A DNA stretch of 64,000 bases from Gari tellinella (GCA_922989275.2 OV277864.1:52885550-52949549), one strand, 5' to 3'. Shown: positions 11,886 to 23,830, counted from the first letter of the stretch. Numbers and translations: made by a program. The notes: generated by a model from the sequence alone, not told the origin.

Positions 11886-12397
11886 GTACCTTAACATCTT
11901 GTCTAGATTTTGTTTCTCTAGAGATATTAAATTGGGGTACATATAATTATCTATCATATTTATGATATCTACATTTAGTGTTGTAAATAGTTATTTTATT
12001 GTTCATGTTTATTTCTTGGTGGTAGTATGAAACATTGATTATTTTCTTTGTCTATATATTACTCTTCATAATTTGAGGTTAATAAATGATAACTAGATAG
12101 ATTAGCATATTTTGTAATAGTTTTCCTATCTTATATCACACTTAATCTAAATTTGTAGCCGTGTTTACCATTTGTTAATACATAAAAGGTATACAGTCGG
12201 TTACAAAAGCTCTCGAGAGTTTATGTTAGTTTTAGATGTCTTGCAAATGTAAAACAAAAACTAATCTAATCTTGTCTTGAAACAATTGCTTTATCATAAG
12301 GGGGTTATTTGAAAAGAAGAGTACATGTACATCTGCCACTGTGCATATACCTTATATCAAGAATTGTGAAAACTTTTTAAATAGACGGGGAATTGTA
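11886..12397. other. Intron sequence, nothing recognised
   Basis: AT-rich; no exon or repeat recognised. Confidence 0.4.
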
Positions 12398-12617
12398 TTA
12401 GCCAATTTATACCCAGTGGATTCTTCCGTGTTTATATATTGGACTAGTATCAAAGGGAAGCCTGGTCAGAATTTTCATTTTCGTTTTGTATTATATTCAA
12501 ATACCTATCAGCAAACAGTGTAAACTCTGATCAGACGCCGCGTAATGCGGCGTCTGATCAGAATCTACATTGTTTGCCTATGTCCCATAATGGGATCGTG
12601 GGCACAGATGGGTTTAA
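12398..12617. mobile_element. HP-D MITE
   Basis: TTAGCCAATTTATACCCAG at the left and GGCACAGATGGGTTTAA at the right are slightly decayed HP-D ends. The K core at 12510-12570 is an almost perfect hairpin (GATCAGACGCCGCG and complement). Confidence 0.75.
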
Positions 12618-12639
12618 GTACCTTTACGCGTTACTGTTG

Positions 12640-12858
12640 AATAATACATTTCTACTTCCAAAAAACGCGCTTACGTCAAAACTATTGTTTTCTTTGCAAA
12701 CAGATTGGAGCAAGATCAGACGCCGGATAACCCGGTGTCTGATCTGGATCCAAACTGTTTGCCATTCAGATTTAAATTTTTTTTAGAACTATCGAACTGG
12801 TCTACTTACATCTATTGCAGTGCTTTTCGTTCGCGTTTAAATTGGTGATACTCACTGT
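12640..12858 (-). mobile_element. HP-A MITE, decayed
   Basis: AAAACGCGCTTACGTC, a K core at about 12698-12763 (GATCAGACGCCGGATAACCC and complement) and CGTTCGCGTTTAAATTGG. The right end reads CTCACTGTAG; the left end is lost. Confidence 0.65.
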
Positions 12859-13155
12859 AGTTGTCAAATATCGTTGATTAACATTCAAGCAATCTGTCAC
12901 ATTTACCCTTTCGTGATCAAACAATTCGGGAGAGTTTTATCCCTCACCGCTTAATTGTCGTCTGCCTCACTATTTGTATCTGCAAGACACGTTTCAAAGT
13001 TATATTTAACGTTACGCAGCGTCTGACAAGGACCCAACGTGTTTGCAAACGTGCTTTATGGCGTCATTGAGAGTAAAATGTTTAAACGAGTAAGAATTAC
13101 GATTTCTTCACCGTAGTTGTCAAATAGCGTTGATTAACATTCAAGCAATCTGTCA
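12857..13155. repeat. 43-bp direct repeats around an HP-E relic
   Basis: 12857-12899 and 13113-13155 are 43-bp direct repeats with a single mismatch (GTAGTTGTCAAATA..CAAGCAATCTGTCA), 256 bp apart. Each is preceded by an HP-A-like right tail. Between them lies a reversed HP-E relic (TTACCCTTTCGTGATC, CGTCTGACAAGGACCCAACG). A local tandem duplication fits best. Confidence 0.65.
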
Positions 13156-13257
13156 AATTAATAAAGCCTGTCGTATGTATCGGTTGCTAGGATATTCCAA
13201 CACCTCTTTCTAATGCTCATTTCGTCTTTTGAAAAAATCTACTCTGTTACAAGTATA

Positions 13258-13452
13258 TACAGTAAACAACACAATTTGTCTTACTCATTAGGTGATTACG
13301 ACAGGTAACTGCTTAGGGCAAAGTAATAGTAAAACAGAAAGCTAATTTTGGGAGCTTTCTGTTTTACTGTCACATTGCTTTCAGCTGTCACTTGTATTTT
13401 ATACAACCAGTTAGTCTCGTTTTAGCAATTGCAATAGTGAGGTTTTATTGTA
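13258..13452. mobile_element. HP-F MITE
   Basis: Ends TACAGTAAAC.. and ..GTGAGGTTTTATTGTA with TA flanks. The centre is a hairpin AGTAAAACAGAAAGCT / GGAGCTTTCTGTTTTACT. Confidence 0.7.
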
Positions 13453-13968
13453 AATATATTCTTTCATTTTCGTTGACATATTTAATCCGTCTGTTATATA
13501 TACCTTGATCTTAGCTCGCTAAAACAATTCTGTTTTTACTGCTGTGTACATTTTGGATTCAGATGGCTGCGAATAACTCGGCGGCTAAATTATCTCCAAA
13601 TTGCTCGGAATTGTGTTGATCATTTAAAATATGACAATGAAATATCTGTATAAGCTTATTTCTGCAATCGATCTATATTGCAAAAGATACCCACGTAGCT
13701 TGCTAAAGCTTAGATATAAATGTATGAGATTAGATTATATTTTGATTAATCAGTTTAGTCAAAGGCAGTGCCATCTTTACGTATTACTGTCCAAATACTA
13801 ATTTACTAAGTGCATACCTCGGCACAACTAACGTAAAAAAGGAACGGATCTTGAAGTGTTCTTTTGTTTTTGATAAAGCAATATAACGTTAAAATTGATT
13901 ACAAAAGAATTAGTGTCAACCCTTTCAGTACCTTATTTATCGTCCCCTTTAAACTTTGTAATCATAAC
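13453..13968. other. Intron sequence, nothing recognised
   Basis: Only a short TCAACCCTTTCAGTACC near 13917 recalls an HP-E end. Confidence 0.35.
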
Positions 13969-13971
13969 CAG

Positions 13972-14145
13972 GGCTCCAGATAAGAGTAGTTTTTCAAAAA
14001 CTGAAGTATTCATTTCTGCATTTAACCTTATGGTGTCACTACTCATTAGAATTGTCTCTTCGAGACAATTCTAATGAGTAGTAACACCATAAGATTGGTG
14101 CTGAAATGAGTGAGAAAATATTGAATTTGTTCAGTAAACTTCTTC
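13972..14145. mobile_element. HP-H MITE, right end lost
   Basis: It begins CAGGGCTCCAGATAAGAG. The centre is a hairpin of more than 30 bp arms, ATGGTGTCACTACTCATTAG, AATTGTCTC, TTCGA and the complement. The matching right end (CCCTTATCTGG..) is not preserved here. Confidence 0.7.
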
Positions 14146-14244
14146 TTATGAACACTTTTCATTTTGATTACTTTGAAAAATGCTGTCTGCATAGTTGTTC
14201 TAGATTAAGGTTGAGAACTCCTGCATGTACTGAGATCGCTTCAC

Positions 14245-14622
14245 TACCGTTGAACCCCTCTAAACCGGACCCGTGTGGGGCCAACCTTTTTTGCCGGTTT
14301 AGATTGGGGATTCAACCCTAAACCCTAAAACTTGTTTCTAATATGAAAGATAGCTTACCTCTTAAATCAGATTGAAAGTAAAGCAGACATGCGCTTTAAG
14401 GCGACTTCTACTTTACTTTCAACCTAATTTATCATCTACTAGAATATAGGTATTATTTCTGATGATACATCGTCATGAATGCATTTAGTGTAAGAATAAA
14501 TTGAAGGCGTACTTTTGCTGTAATGGTTTTAAAAAAAGGGTTGGAAACGGGTCTAATGTTTTTTTCCGGTTTATAGGGAATTCCGATATTAAGAGGTTCC
14601 GGTTTGAAGGGGGTTCTACCAT
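14245..14622. mobile_element. HP-I element with an HP-C copy nested inside
   Basis: GAACCCCTCTAAACCGGAC at 14252 and TCCGGTTTGAAGGGGGTTC at about 14598-14616 are inverted ends. Between them, about 14326-14512, sits a decayed HP-C (GATTGAAAGTAAAGCAGACA and complement). A lone left half of HP-I is at 40073-40190. Confidence 0.6.
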
Positions 14623-14924
14623 ATCGGTATTCATAGGAGAGCTATCGGCCATTCTCGTCAATTGTTTGTCCGGGCAGTCAGTTGGCACTTAATGGGAGAA
14701 CGCTCTGCGTAGAGTACCGATTTTAGTAAAAGTCCATTTAGGGTCCTCAAGAGTTTAGACAGTTTGCCTAAAACAAATTTTAATTGCAATTTTCAAACAT
14801 ACAAGTGCCAATACAAGGCACGGAATACAGTGCTTATGTGCGTATCACTAATAAATTATTCCGTAAACTATTATTGTAAAAACGATATGAAGCAGTTGAG
14901 CCGAATACACATCGCTACGAGTGA

Positions 14925-14993
14925 CAAAATGTTTGTTTCCAGAGCATACGCCGCGTTTCGCGGCGTGTGATCTGGATACAAACATTTTGCAGA
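14925..14993. repeat. Variant hairpin core
   Basis: CAAAATGTTTGTTTCCAGAG, CATACGCCGCG, TTT and the complement CGCGGCGTGTGATCTGGATA, CAAACATTTTG form a hairpin related to core K but with altered arms. The 500 bp on either side show nothing else. Confidence 0.65.
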
Positions 14994-14999
14994 GTCGAC

Positions 15000-15750
15000 T
15001 TGAGTCCCTACCAATGGCCAACGTATTGAACATGGCAAACTTATTATTATTGACACTTAAAGATGCTTCAATATCACTTAATTTGTGTAGTCTGGAAATT
15101 CTCTGAAGTATGTCCTTCTCTCATTAAGATGCAACGTCGCATTCACGATATCTCTATTATCTCTTAACGGCTGGTGGCTTAGTTAACAGCGGCTGCAATG
15201 TAATTAAATGACGTTAAGTTTATATATCTGTACGTATAACTGCAAAACAATAAGACAAAAACACGAAGAAGGTCCCTGTTGCTGCACACTACTCAAACAT
15301 TAATTCATCTACTCTCGTAAATGGTCCAGAGGGCGTGCTCGTATATCAAAGCAATTCGTCACTTGGTTCTTAACTGTCTATGAAAGTCACCCAATTTGAC
15401 AAGTGGCCGTGTAATTCACTCTTTCTTTTGTCAAGAAATTCAATTATTTCGATTGCCGAAATGTGTCCTCTTGTCGTGTTTGATATTTCGATTTTATCCA
15501 TGGCTGATAACTAACTAAGCAAATCGGATTAAAACCTATCATGGCGAATCAAACTATTAGTAGGCTATATGGCGACTGCTTTTGCCCTTTATTACTAATC
15601 TCTACATTTAGTAAATTTTATTAAGTTTTCAGAAATGACTAACCCTTTAATTTACTATACGATATCCTTTACCATCATCGAATGTATACTATGTTTATGA
15701 TTTCAAGATATAAACTGTAGATTGTGACATAACAAACAATGATACGAATC
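15000..15750. other. Intron sequence, nothing recognised
   Basis: No exon or repeat recognised. Confidence 0.4.
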
Positions 15751-15751
15751 T

Positions 15752-15825
15752 CAAACAGTTTGGAACCTGATTAGACGCCGGGTTACTCGGATGCCATATT
15801 AGGTTCCAAACTGTTTGCAAGTGCA
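15752..15825. repeat. Solitary K hairpin core
   Basis: CAAACAGTTTGGAACCTGAT, TAGACGCCGGG and the complement up to CCAAACTGTTTG, with no HP-A/B/D/E ends visible around it. Confidence 0.65.
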
Positions 15826-16680
15826 CGTATAAACAAACCATGCATGGCATTTAAAGGGGATAATGGACGCCTATATGCAAGTTACTTCACCCTTGGTTGT
15901 ATAGTACAAAAGCATTGGTAGACGGTATTTTATTCCGTTCAGAGACCACTTGAGTTTGAGCAGCATTCTGATTTCCCCAGAGTAATCCACCCAGATGTCC
16001 CCTGTGTTGGCCGTTTGTGTGTTGATCTGAATAGACAAATGCTGCCAATATTTGATCATATGATGAACTACAGCTACGCTCAATTCTCTTTCAATTCTTC
16101 ATAGTCCCTTCTTGAGTAGCTCCCTAACGTCCAATGAACGGTTGGATGTAATTGCTCTGACTGTTCGCTCTCTCCAATTCCACATAGTCTGACATTGCGT
16201 TTAAATAACAGTCGTGTGTGTATTAAACTACCTCTTAAAATAACACAGAACACAATTATTCACAACAGCGATTGCTTTATGCAGCATTAAACAAATGCAG
16301 ACATTTCCTGTTGCAGCTTTCTGTATTATATTTTGGCTGTATTGAGCAAATACATGCCATTTTAGATATCCATTTATCGTAATTGAATGATGGGTGGGTG
16401 CAGTTTTATCAGTTTTTAGCGCTTGTCTTATCGGCTTGATCTCTTTTGTCGGTGATGATAATTTCATTTACCCGATAGGACTATTGTTTTACAGTTTATC
16501 GGAAAGAGCCAGTTCGTAGTCAGTGCTTTAGCTGAAGCCTGAGAAACGCTTTACTGTTGATTTTCCAATGTATCAGCCATGTATTTCCAACAATAGCAGA
16601 ACTTTGTAGTTATGACTCTTACGTGTATGTACGCATGGTGAATGTGAATAGTTGTTATGCTTATTAACTTACGTTTTTGT
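15826..16680. other. Intron sequence, nothing recognised
   Basis: Open frames of 70 and 79 codons on the - strand show no domain and are judged chance. Confidence 0.35.
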
Positions 16681-17176
16681 TTAACCCTTTAAGCACCGAA
16701 GTCGCATAAGTCGTATTTGCAAACAGTTTAGATCCAGATCAGATGCCGCGCGACGCGGCGTGTGGTCGTGATCCTATCTGCTTGACACTTGATTCGATAG
16801 TTTTGAAGTCATACTACACTGCATCTAACTTTGAAATGATATTTCAGACACCCATATCGAAGCAGATGATAATCCAGTGGAGAAGACATTTATTCTTTCC
16901 CAATTAACTCGTTTACGCTACAACGTTTATGTCCATTACAAACAGTGTGGAGCCAGATCAGACGCCGGGTAAGCCGGCGTCTGATCAGGCTCCAAACTGT
17001 TTGCCTCTCATATTAATATGAAGTGTCAGAATTGTCAACAAGTTGTTATTTTCTACGTTTTATTGTCATGGGTTCGCGTTTCGTTTGCGTTTAAACTAGA
17101 AAGAAAAACTGACTCTCCACTGTACATCGGTTAAAGGGTAGAAGCCTCACGAATAACTTGGTGATGAAAGGGTTAA
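16681..17176 (+). mobile_element. HP-E MITE interrupted by HP-A
   Basis: The outer HP-E runs from TTAACCCTTTAAGCACCG to TGATGAAAGGGTTAA. An HP-A copy sits at 16874-17124 (CAGTGGAGAAGACATT to GACTCTCCACTGTA), splitting GAAGCAGATGATAAT from the HP-E right arm. Both carry their own K core (about 16722-16785 and 16941-17004). HP-A inserted after HP-E. Confidence 0.8.
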
Positions 17177-17262
17177 CCCATTAATGCTTGGATATTGTAA
17201 TTAACTATTCTTGTTTTCTAAATGGAATATTTCAATATAGATGTAAGAATGTGATCTAAGAC

Positions 17263-17496
17263 TACAGTGCTCCTTCTCTGGGAGACAAACATTGTGTTCG
17301 ATGTTCGGAGGGAGTCGTTATAGGGAGGGAATTTGGCTACAGTTTCAAACAGCTTGAATCCAGATCAGACGCCGCGTCACGCGGCCTATGACCTCGATTC
17401 AAGCTGTTTGTCATTCATCATTATGTTTTGTCCGTAAACGTCGATGTAAGGAAGGAATCGTTGTTCGGAGGGCCGTTGTAGAGAGGGAGCGCTGTA
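17263..17496 (+). mobile_element. HP-B MITE, short copy
   Basis: TACAGTGCTCCTTCTCTGGG at the left and TAGAGAGGGAGCGCTGTA at the right, with TA flanks. The K core is at about 17349-17411. A further decayed core (GATGAGACACCGCCCAACGC) follows at 17540-17600. Confidence 0.75.
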
Positions 17497-17620
17497 TTAC
17501 AATGCCTATACAGCAGATCAATTCATATGAAATAGCAAACTGTCCACATTCTGATGAGACACCGCCCAACGCGGCACCGCATTGGTCTGGGCTGCACTTT
17601 TTTCAATGTCCTCTTTGATA

Positions 17621-20290
17621 TACTCTTATAATGAATTTAATAAACGCACGTTGAAATAGGATGATGCATGCAACAATACATGCATGGTCAAAATAATGCT
17701 TGTTTTCGGTATTATATTCGGTATACTGTTTTAAACAAAATAATTCAGATAAAACTGATTTAGCAACGAGCAGCCCCCAAGTTATTCTATTATACATTTT
17801 ACATCTTTATTACTTGGCAATATTTCTTCATGTTCAATGGGGAATATTTATTATTTATAGTTAACACAAACTCATACTTACCCAAAATCTATAGCCTAAC
17901 ATCACACTTAAATAATATAGTAAAAATATGCGAAAAGCGGAATAAGTATATGATTTCTATCAAATATGTTTCCTTTTCCTAATATCTATTTGTAAATTGT
18001 ATGTATTTTCAATGTCTTGCATTGTAATTTTATAAATGATAAAATGACGTTACTCAATATCTTTATATCACTTTAATTGACGGTATGGAAAATGTTTTAT
18101 TTAATACTAGTAAGGGCGCCCAGGACAGTGAAAATTTTTTTTTGCAAGTAGTGATGCAGAAAATTTTCAGTTATATTGCCGAATTCGTAATGCATTTTTA
18201 TGAAGATTTTATGCGGATGCCAATTTCAAAAGTGGTCAGAATTTTTTCTACAGTCATTTTACTTGCCCCACCCACCAACGTTCAATGGTAATTCTTATAA
18301 ACGGAAAGCATGCCAACTAGTTTCAGGACTGACTGTACCCTAGGTCCCCAAATAGCCGGCATTTATGAGACCTATGTCATGTTAAAGGTGCAAGTATTCT
18401 CTACAGAATGGCACTTGTTTGAAGTTAAACGGCCGCCGGATGACTCGGAAAATTAGCATTGATTATCTCCCCCTGCATACTGAATTCCAGCTTCTTATTT
18501 CCCAGTATATAAACTTATTAGTAGACATGATACGTGAATTTCTCTTCAAATCACGATGCTAATTTTTCCTTTTGTGTATGGGAATTGCATAAAACCATCG
18601 GGAATATGAAAATCAAAACTTCTAAAAATCCAAGATGTCTGCCGTCGGCCAATTTGTCGGCCATTTTGAAAATACCCGAACATATTTTTGTCTTGGAACT
18701 AGGTGTGACACATGAATTCTAGCTAAAGTGTGGTCAATAAATTCATTGCTGACATTGAAATTGCCTTTAGACGGTGTTGGATATGTCAAATTATCCAATT
18801 ATAATCAATTGTCACTATATGGTATTGATAAAATGAAAAACAGTGTCTACATATATTACTGTCACATAACTGCATGTTAAAATAACATATTGTACTAACA
18901 GATTTGTCATTAAAGCATCAATATGGTAATGTGGCTGTTCATGATCATGCCTTGAGGACATACAGCCAGCATACTCTTTCATGTGGCAATTCTCCAGATA
19001 AGCGAAGGGTACATGCTGTTGAAAGATGTACAAATCTTGGTGTTTAAATGGGTCCTTTATGGACTGTTTGCTTTGCCAGTATAGCACAAATACTTTAAAA
19101 CCCATGCCATACATGTTGTCTCAGTTCATTTAGTCATCTAACCGTTCTTCAATAATTTGGCAAGGAATTGAAGTCCTCCATAAACGATAAAGCCATATAA
19201 CAACATAAACCAAGACCAGTCACAAGGTATGGTAGTCGATCAGCCCGTCTTCATGTTTGAAAAGAAACTTCAATAGCAATGTCCGCAGATAGAAACGGCA
19301 AGGCCCTTGCTTCACTTGGTGCAGTGTATACTGAACATAATTATACGCTGCAATGTGTGTCTGGAGATGGGCTAGACTGTAAAAGGTGACACCAGCACTC
19401 ACTAACTGTGGTATCTCGAATAGTGGCAGAGCTCATCCCTTCATTGGCAGCCATTACATTTGCAAACTAAAATGCGTGCATCAGAAACAAGCAAGAAACA
19501 CATTATTTCTATTAGGCCAAAATGCTACAGATACATTGTCATCTGACGGGTAGATTAAACATGTGCCATCAGCCACATATAGATTACTGCTATAAACTGA
19601 ATCTTTTGATTCTTCAATTTGTTAAGTCTTGTCGCACAGCTGATTTTAGTCTTTATATAAAAGCGGTTGATTCACAACTACATTGAGTCTTCATATGATA
19701 CTATTTCTAGTATTTTATAAACCTGCCAATCCACCTCCGCCATGTGGACATACGCGAAAGGAACATACCGTTGTACCAAAAGCTATTATCATGGATCTAA
19801 AAATCAATGGGGGCATTTTTAAACGCCAAACGTGCCAGCTTCGTGATTGATTGATTGAATTTGGTTTCATGGCATCGCAAGACATCAAATGGCAATATGG
19901 AGCAGAGAAACGATAACGTTTCATGTACATATTAAAATATGTCGATCAACGAATGTGTACCTCAGAAAGTAACCCAACGCATGTATATGGATAAAGGCGT
20001 TTGAAAAACAAAACTAGACATATATGTACAATAAATAGCGTCCTGTGTTACAAAAGCATTATAATTTCATTCACTCCAGTAGATGCCTTTGAAGATCTTA
20101 GAAATATATTTAATGGAAGACAATGGTAAACTGCTGCACTTAGATACGTCAACACATACCATTATGTGATTGAATAGGTTAAATGCTTTGGAATTCAACT
20201 AAATATAAACTTTCTAAACAAACATACATGCATTCACTGTTACACTATCAACAGTTAAAGTGACGTTGTTCAAGAATTTTTTGTCTGAGC
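17621..20290. other. MITE-poor intron stretch
   Basis: No hairpin element, exon or named repeat was recognised in about 2.7 kb. Open frames of 60-99 codons occur on the - strand (for example 18815-19114) but have no domain. This may be older or unique intron sequence, or a decayed repeat I do not recognise. Confidence 0.35.
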
Positions 20291-20302
20291 CATGATCACC
20301 GT

Positions 20303-20620
20303 CTACAACGCCAGTCCAGATTCTGTCATGAACGATGTGATCCTCCTAGATTCCTCTATCCATCTATATAGCTTGGTCTGTACATGTATCGACTCTGGTC
20401 GCACATGCTTCCTTTTCTCGTCCAGTTGTGGGCACCTCTGCAGTATATGCCAAGTCGTTTGCTGTTCAAGGCCACAGGTACACAAGGGGATGGGGCTTTC
20501 TTCATCTTGGTAAAGATATGTGACACAAGCATGTTGTGTCCAGTGTGGATCCTTATTATAGCCACTTATTCCCTTCTGTCTCTGAGCCACGTTGAAACGT
20601 AATTGGAAGTTGCCAACCCA
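20303..20620 (-). pseudogene. C-terminal fragment of a non-LTR retrotransposon polyprotein
   Basis: On the - strand an open stretch ends in a stop just after MTESGLAL. It contains PLCTCGLEQQTTWHILQRCP, a C-x-C-x8-H-x4-C knuckle followed by ..TKLYRWIEESRR. This layout (CxCG, T.HIL..CP, then TKLY and a short tail) is that of the C-terminus after the RT/RNase H region in invertebrate non-LTR retrotransposons. Upstream coding is lost after about 20620, so this is a 5'-truncated copy, as target-primed insertion usually leaves. No RT active site is present in the fragment. The clade cannot be assigned. Confidence 0.65.
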
Positions 20621-20959
20621 ATATTACTTTCAAACAGTTCTGGATGCAGGTCCAATGAGTATATCCTAACCAAATAAAGGTCTACCTATACACTTACCCT
20701 TACGGAGAGAGGGCTTATGAATCACTGGGACAAGAGCAAATGATTTGACTGTCCCGTAGATCTGGACACTTGCCGACCGCTGAGGTGTTCGACGAAACTT
20801 TTCGTATTGATTGCTTGGCTCTAATGCCAAACCAAACAACAAGACATTCTCTTAAATGAAGAAACCAATGAAGATCAAGACAATCAAGAAGATTGAATTC
20901 GTTAACATAGATAATTATTCGGTGAGTTGACTGTAGCCGGGAAAAAATCGTGAAATCTA

Positions 20960-22340
20960 CGTTAGAAACTTCTAGTTTCATATGAGCTGACCCCGTTCCT
21001 TTGGCACCATTCAATCTAGATGCTAACATGAAGAAAACTACAAAATCCGTAATATTGTATAGGTTTGAAGGAAAGGTGGAAATAAAGCAGCTTGACAAAA
21101 AAGAACACCCAGGGCTTTAGTCATTGAATTGATGTTGTTTAGGACGATATGCACCAAAAGGTCTGATTGTAAAACATTTGGTGATGTTTCTAAGAAAGTT
21201 GCATCAGTAGTTTTAGGCGTGGCACTCAAATACACAGCTCTGGTTGGGGATAACTACCAGTATGAATAAAAATCTATCAAGTCCGGAGAAAGGACGAGAC
21301 ACGGGCATGTAGAGATGCAGGAAATAAGAAACCAGACAACAAAACGCCCATGTCAAGGCAAATAACAAAGTTACCTTTAAATCCTGTCAACAAGGTCGAC
21401 AATATCAATGCGGAATTCGTTGTAAGAGAATTGACTGATCAGTTTGAAAATTAATTACCAGATGATATGACTGTATTTATCGGTGGCGGTTTCAAAGACA
21501 CAGATAAAGCAGTAAAAGTACTGAGAAATACTTGTGAAAGTGTAAAAGAACTACGGTCTGACCATAAGGAGGCAAACTCCAGAATGATTGCAAATATTCG
21601 TCGTGAGGGACCTCCATGTTACAAATATTGTTCTGTGGATTCCGAAGTGGCAGAATTTTGTCACAGAATAGCATTGGATCAAATATTCAGACGCCAAATA
21701 AAACGATTTATTCATATGCACGACAAAAGTATCAGACCTTGGAGAAATATTTTCAAATGTTTGCCGGTCATACATGCGTTGAGGGTTGTGACTCTAATAG
21801 TGCATTTTATGGAATGGGGAAGAAACGTTGGAGCACCATTGTCACGAATAGTGTCATTGCTTGAAGGACATGGATAAGTTGGAGAGGACCGAGTAGCCAT
21901 GTCAATACGTGCGACATAATCTGTGCCACAGGCAGTGTCTGTTTATACAGCGACATGCTAGAAGAAAACATCGACAGTGTCAGGTATGACTTGTTCTCAA
22001 AGAAAGTTTTTGTTTTTCAAGTGCGAAACCCCCGCCGACATCTGATGCACTGAATGAACATTTATGAAGAGAAATAACTACAAACGTACCAGTCTTTTAT
22101 CTGGAATTCAGCCACCAAGCAATACCTCAAACTACCATCCCCAGTTAACGCTAGTAAGGGCATCGTTGGAAATAATCACCTTGTTCTGATTAAAATGACA
22201 AAATACATTCTACAATAATTGGTTTCAAAAGATGCGCATGCAAAAGGTATTGCTCATCGAGGCGATGCAAATGCCAAAAAGAAAATCTGCAGCCCACTGA
22301 CGCATGTGCTTGCGATGACGATATATGTGACAGCCGGGTT
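20960..22340 (+). pseudogene. Decayed copy of an uncharacterised repeat-encoded invertebrate protein
   Basis: Read in several + frames, one protein family shows through. In order: PVPLAPFN with MKKTTKS (about 20990-21045), VRRKDETR (about 21280), IGGGFKDTDKAVKV and ANSRMIANI (21477-21600), LPVIHALRGCDSNSAF and GMGKKRWST (about 21760-21840, crossing a frameshift), ENIDSVRYDLFSKK (about 21965-22005), PPPTSDALNEHL (about 22027-22062), LPSPV (about 22135) and a Cys-rich tail RCACKRYCSSRRCKCQKE (about 22233-22285). I recognise this architecture (E-E-A-D-T-R-like motif, H-A..GCD..SAF box, PSPV, C.C.K tail) from unnamed, highly repeated predicted proteins of molluscs, corals and fish; its function is unknown to me. 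A stop (21453-21455), several frameshifts and another stop near 22063 make this copy dead. It lies in intron a-b in the sense direction. Confidence 0.6.
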
Positions 22341-23220
22341 GGTTATGCTCATATAGATAGTGAAGGAGACGATCAGTAGGCTATGAAATATGTGACAAAA
22401 CATTCAAGCCATTATGATGGAATTGGAAGCATAGAAAATACCCAATGACCGACCGGCAGAGTGGCACATTTCCATCAAACCGGACACTTACACATTGTAA
22501 TTCACACCATACACACTAGTTGCGATAGCACTGAACTACTGTAAAATTAAAAAAGAAACACCAATAATTAATCATTAACGTACGTCAGTTTGCGTCAGTC
22601 AGACGAAAATGAAATGTCTTTCGATTCAGATGAACACCATAGTAAAAAAGAAAGGTACACTAGCCTACATGTTACATGTGAGCGACATGGCTATAAGATA
22701 CATGTTTGAATGATATTAACAATAATTATTTAGCTAGATATCAACAGTGATAACTTTTAGCAGATGCCAAATTTTAAAAAGATAACTAATACTCAACTAC
22801 TCTGATACATATGCTGCTGATTTGCCTTCTAACCAACTCTCTCAAAGCACAATGTCCATCTGCGTGACCATATTTTGAAAATAATACGAAAACGGCAAAA
22901 TAAATCCTAACGTTATGCAGTTGAATTTAATCATGCAAACTCGAAAAAGTTCATGTGAGTAATGATTCAACTGGCGTTACGATACACTAAAATTATATAT
23001 GACGGTTCTGTGTAGATCTATTAAAATATTTATATGCTATTTGGCAATTTATATATTCAACTTAAACAAAGGGGAGCCTGCTTAAGCAAACGAGACATCG
23101 CAGACGATGCGAATACCCTCGCTCAGTTTATTTATACTTACGATGGCATTTTAAAAGGGGTGATTTCTGTGAAAATGTGTGTGAAGTTTCGTGGTAAAGG
23201 TAATATACTCAAGAAAAAAT
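22341..23220. other. Intron sequence, nothing recognised
   Basis: No exon or named repeat recognised. Confidence 0.35.
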
Positions 23221-23830
23221 GATTTACATACATATGCACATACACACATTTTGGAATTGAGTTCAAATGTCAAGGTCAAAGTCACAGTGACCTTAAAGTA
23301 GTACTCAACACCCCGCCATCTCATTATGTATTAATAAACGAAATTTGCTATTCCTTGCTGATACGGTACAAAATATATAATCCAGACAAGCTTTTTAAAA
23401 AGAATTGAGGTCACAGTAAACTAAAAGTAGTGCACGACACTCCGCAATCCCAAAGCGTACTCACACAACAAATTTGCTATTCCTAGCTGATGTGGTAATG
23501 GAAATATACTCAGGACAAAAAAGGTTACATATATACAAGAATACACAAATTTTACAATTGAGGTCAAAGGTCAAGGTCAATGTCACAGTGACCTTAAAGT
23601 AGTACGAGACACTCCGACTCCTCATGATGTTCTTACACACAAGATTAACTATTCCTAGCTAATACGGTACAGAAGATATGTCCCTGACAAGCTTTTTTCT
23701 TTAAAATTTGAGGTCAAAGGTCAAGGTCACAGTGACCGAAATTTATAACGTGACACTCCGCCATCCCAAGATGTACTCACACAACAAATTTGGTGTCCCA
23801 AGCTAAAGTGGTAATTGAAATTTACAAGTA
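23221..23830. repeat. AGGTCA-rich tandem repeat (3-4 units)
   Basis: Units of roughly 150-190 bp repeat the order: ACATATGCACATACACACAT-like text, TTTG-rich, AGGTCAAAGGTCAAGGTCA, CAGTGACC(TTAAAGTAGTAC), ACACTCCGCCATCCCA, CACACAACAAATTTGCTATT and CCTAGCTGATACGGTA. The AGGTCA hexamers and the palindrome GGTCACAGTGACC (exact at 23725-23737) match nuclear-receptor half-sites. Related text recurs at 56170-56640. This looks like a common dispersed/tandem repeat of the genome. Confidence 0.75.
23725..23737. promoter_or_regulatory. Perfect GGTCANNNTGACC palindrome
   Basis: GGTCACAGTGACC is the exact consensus for a steroid-type nuclear-receptor inverted repeat (two AGGTCA half-sites, 3-bp spacer). 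Neighbouring units carry one-base variants (GTCACAGTGAC). It sits inside a repeat, so regulation is only a possibility. Confidence 0.4.

Noticed and set aside
20715..21098. 127-codon - strand frame
   Set aside because: It is antisense to the start of the decayed repeat protein, with no recognisable - strand domain.
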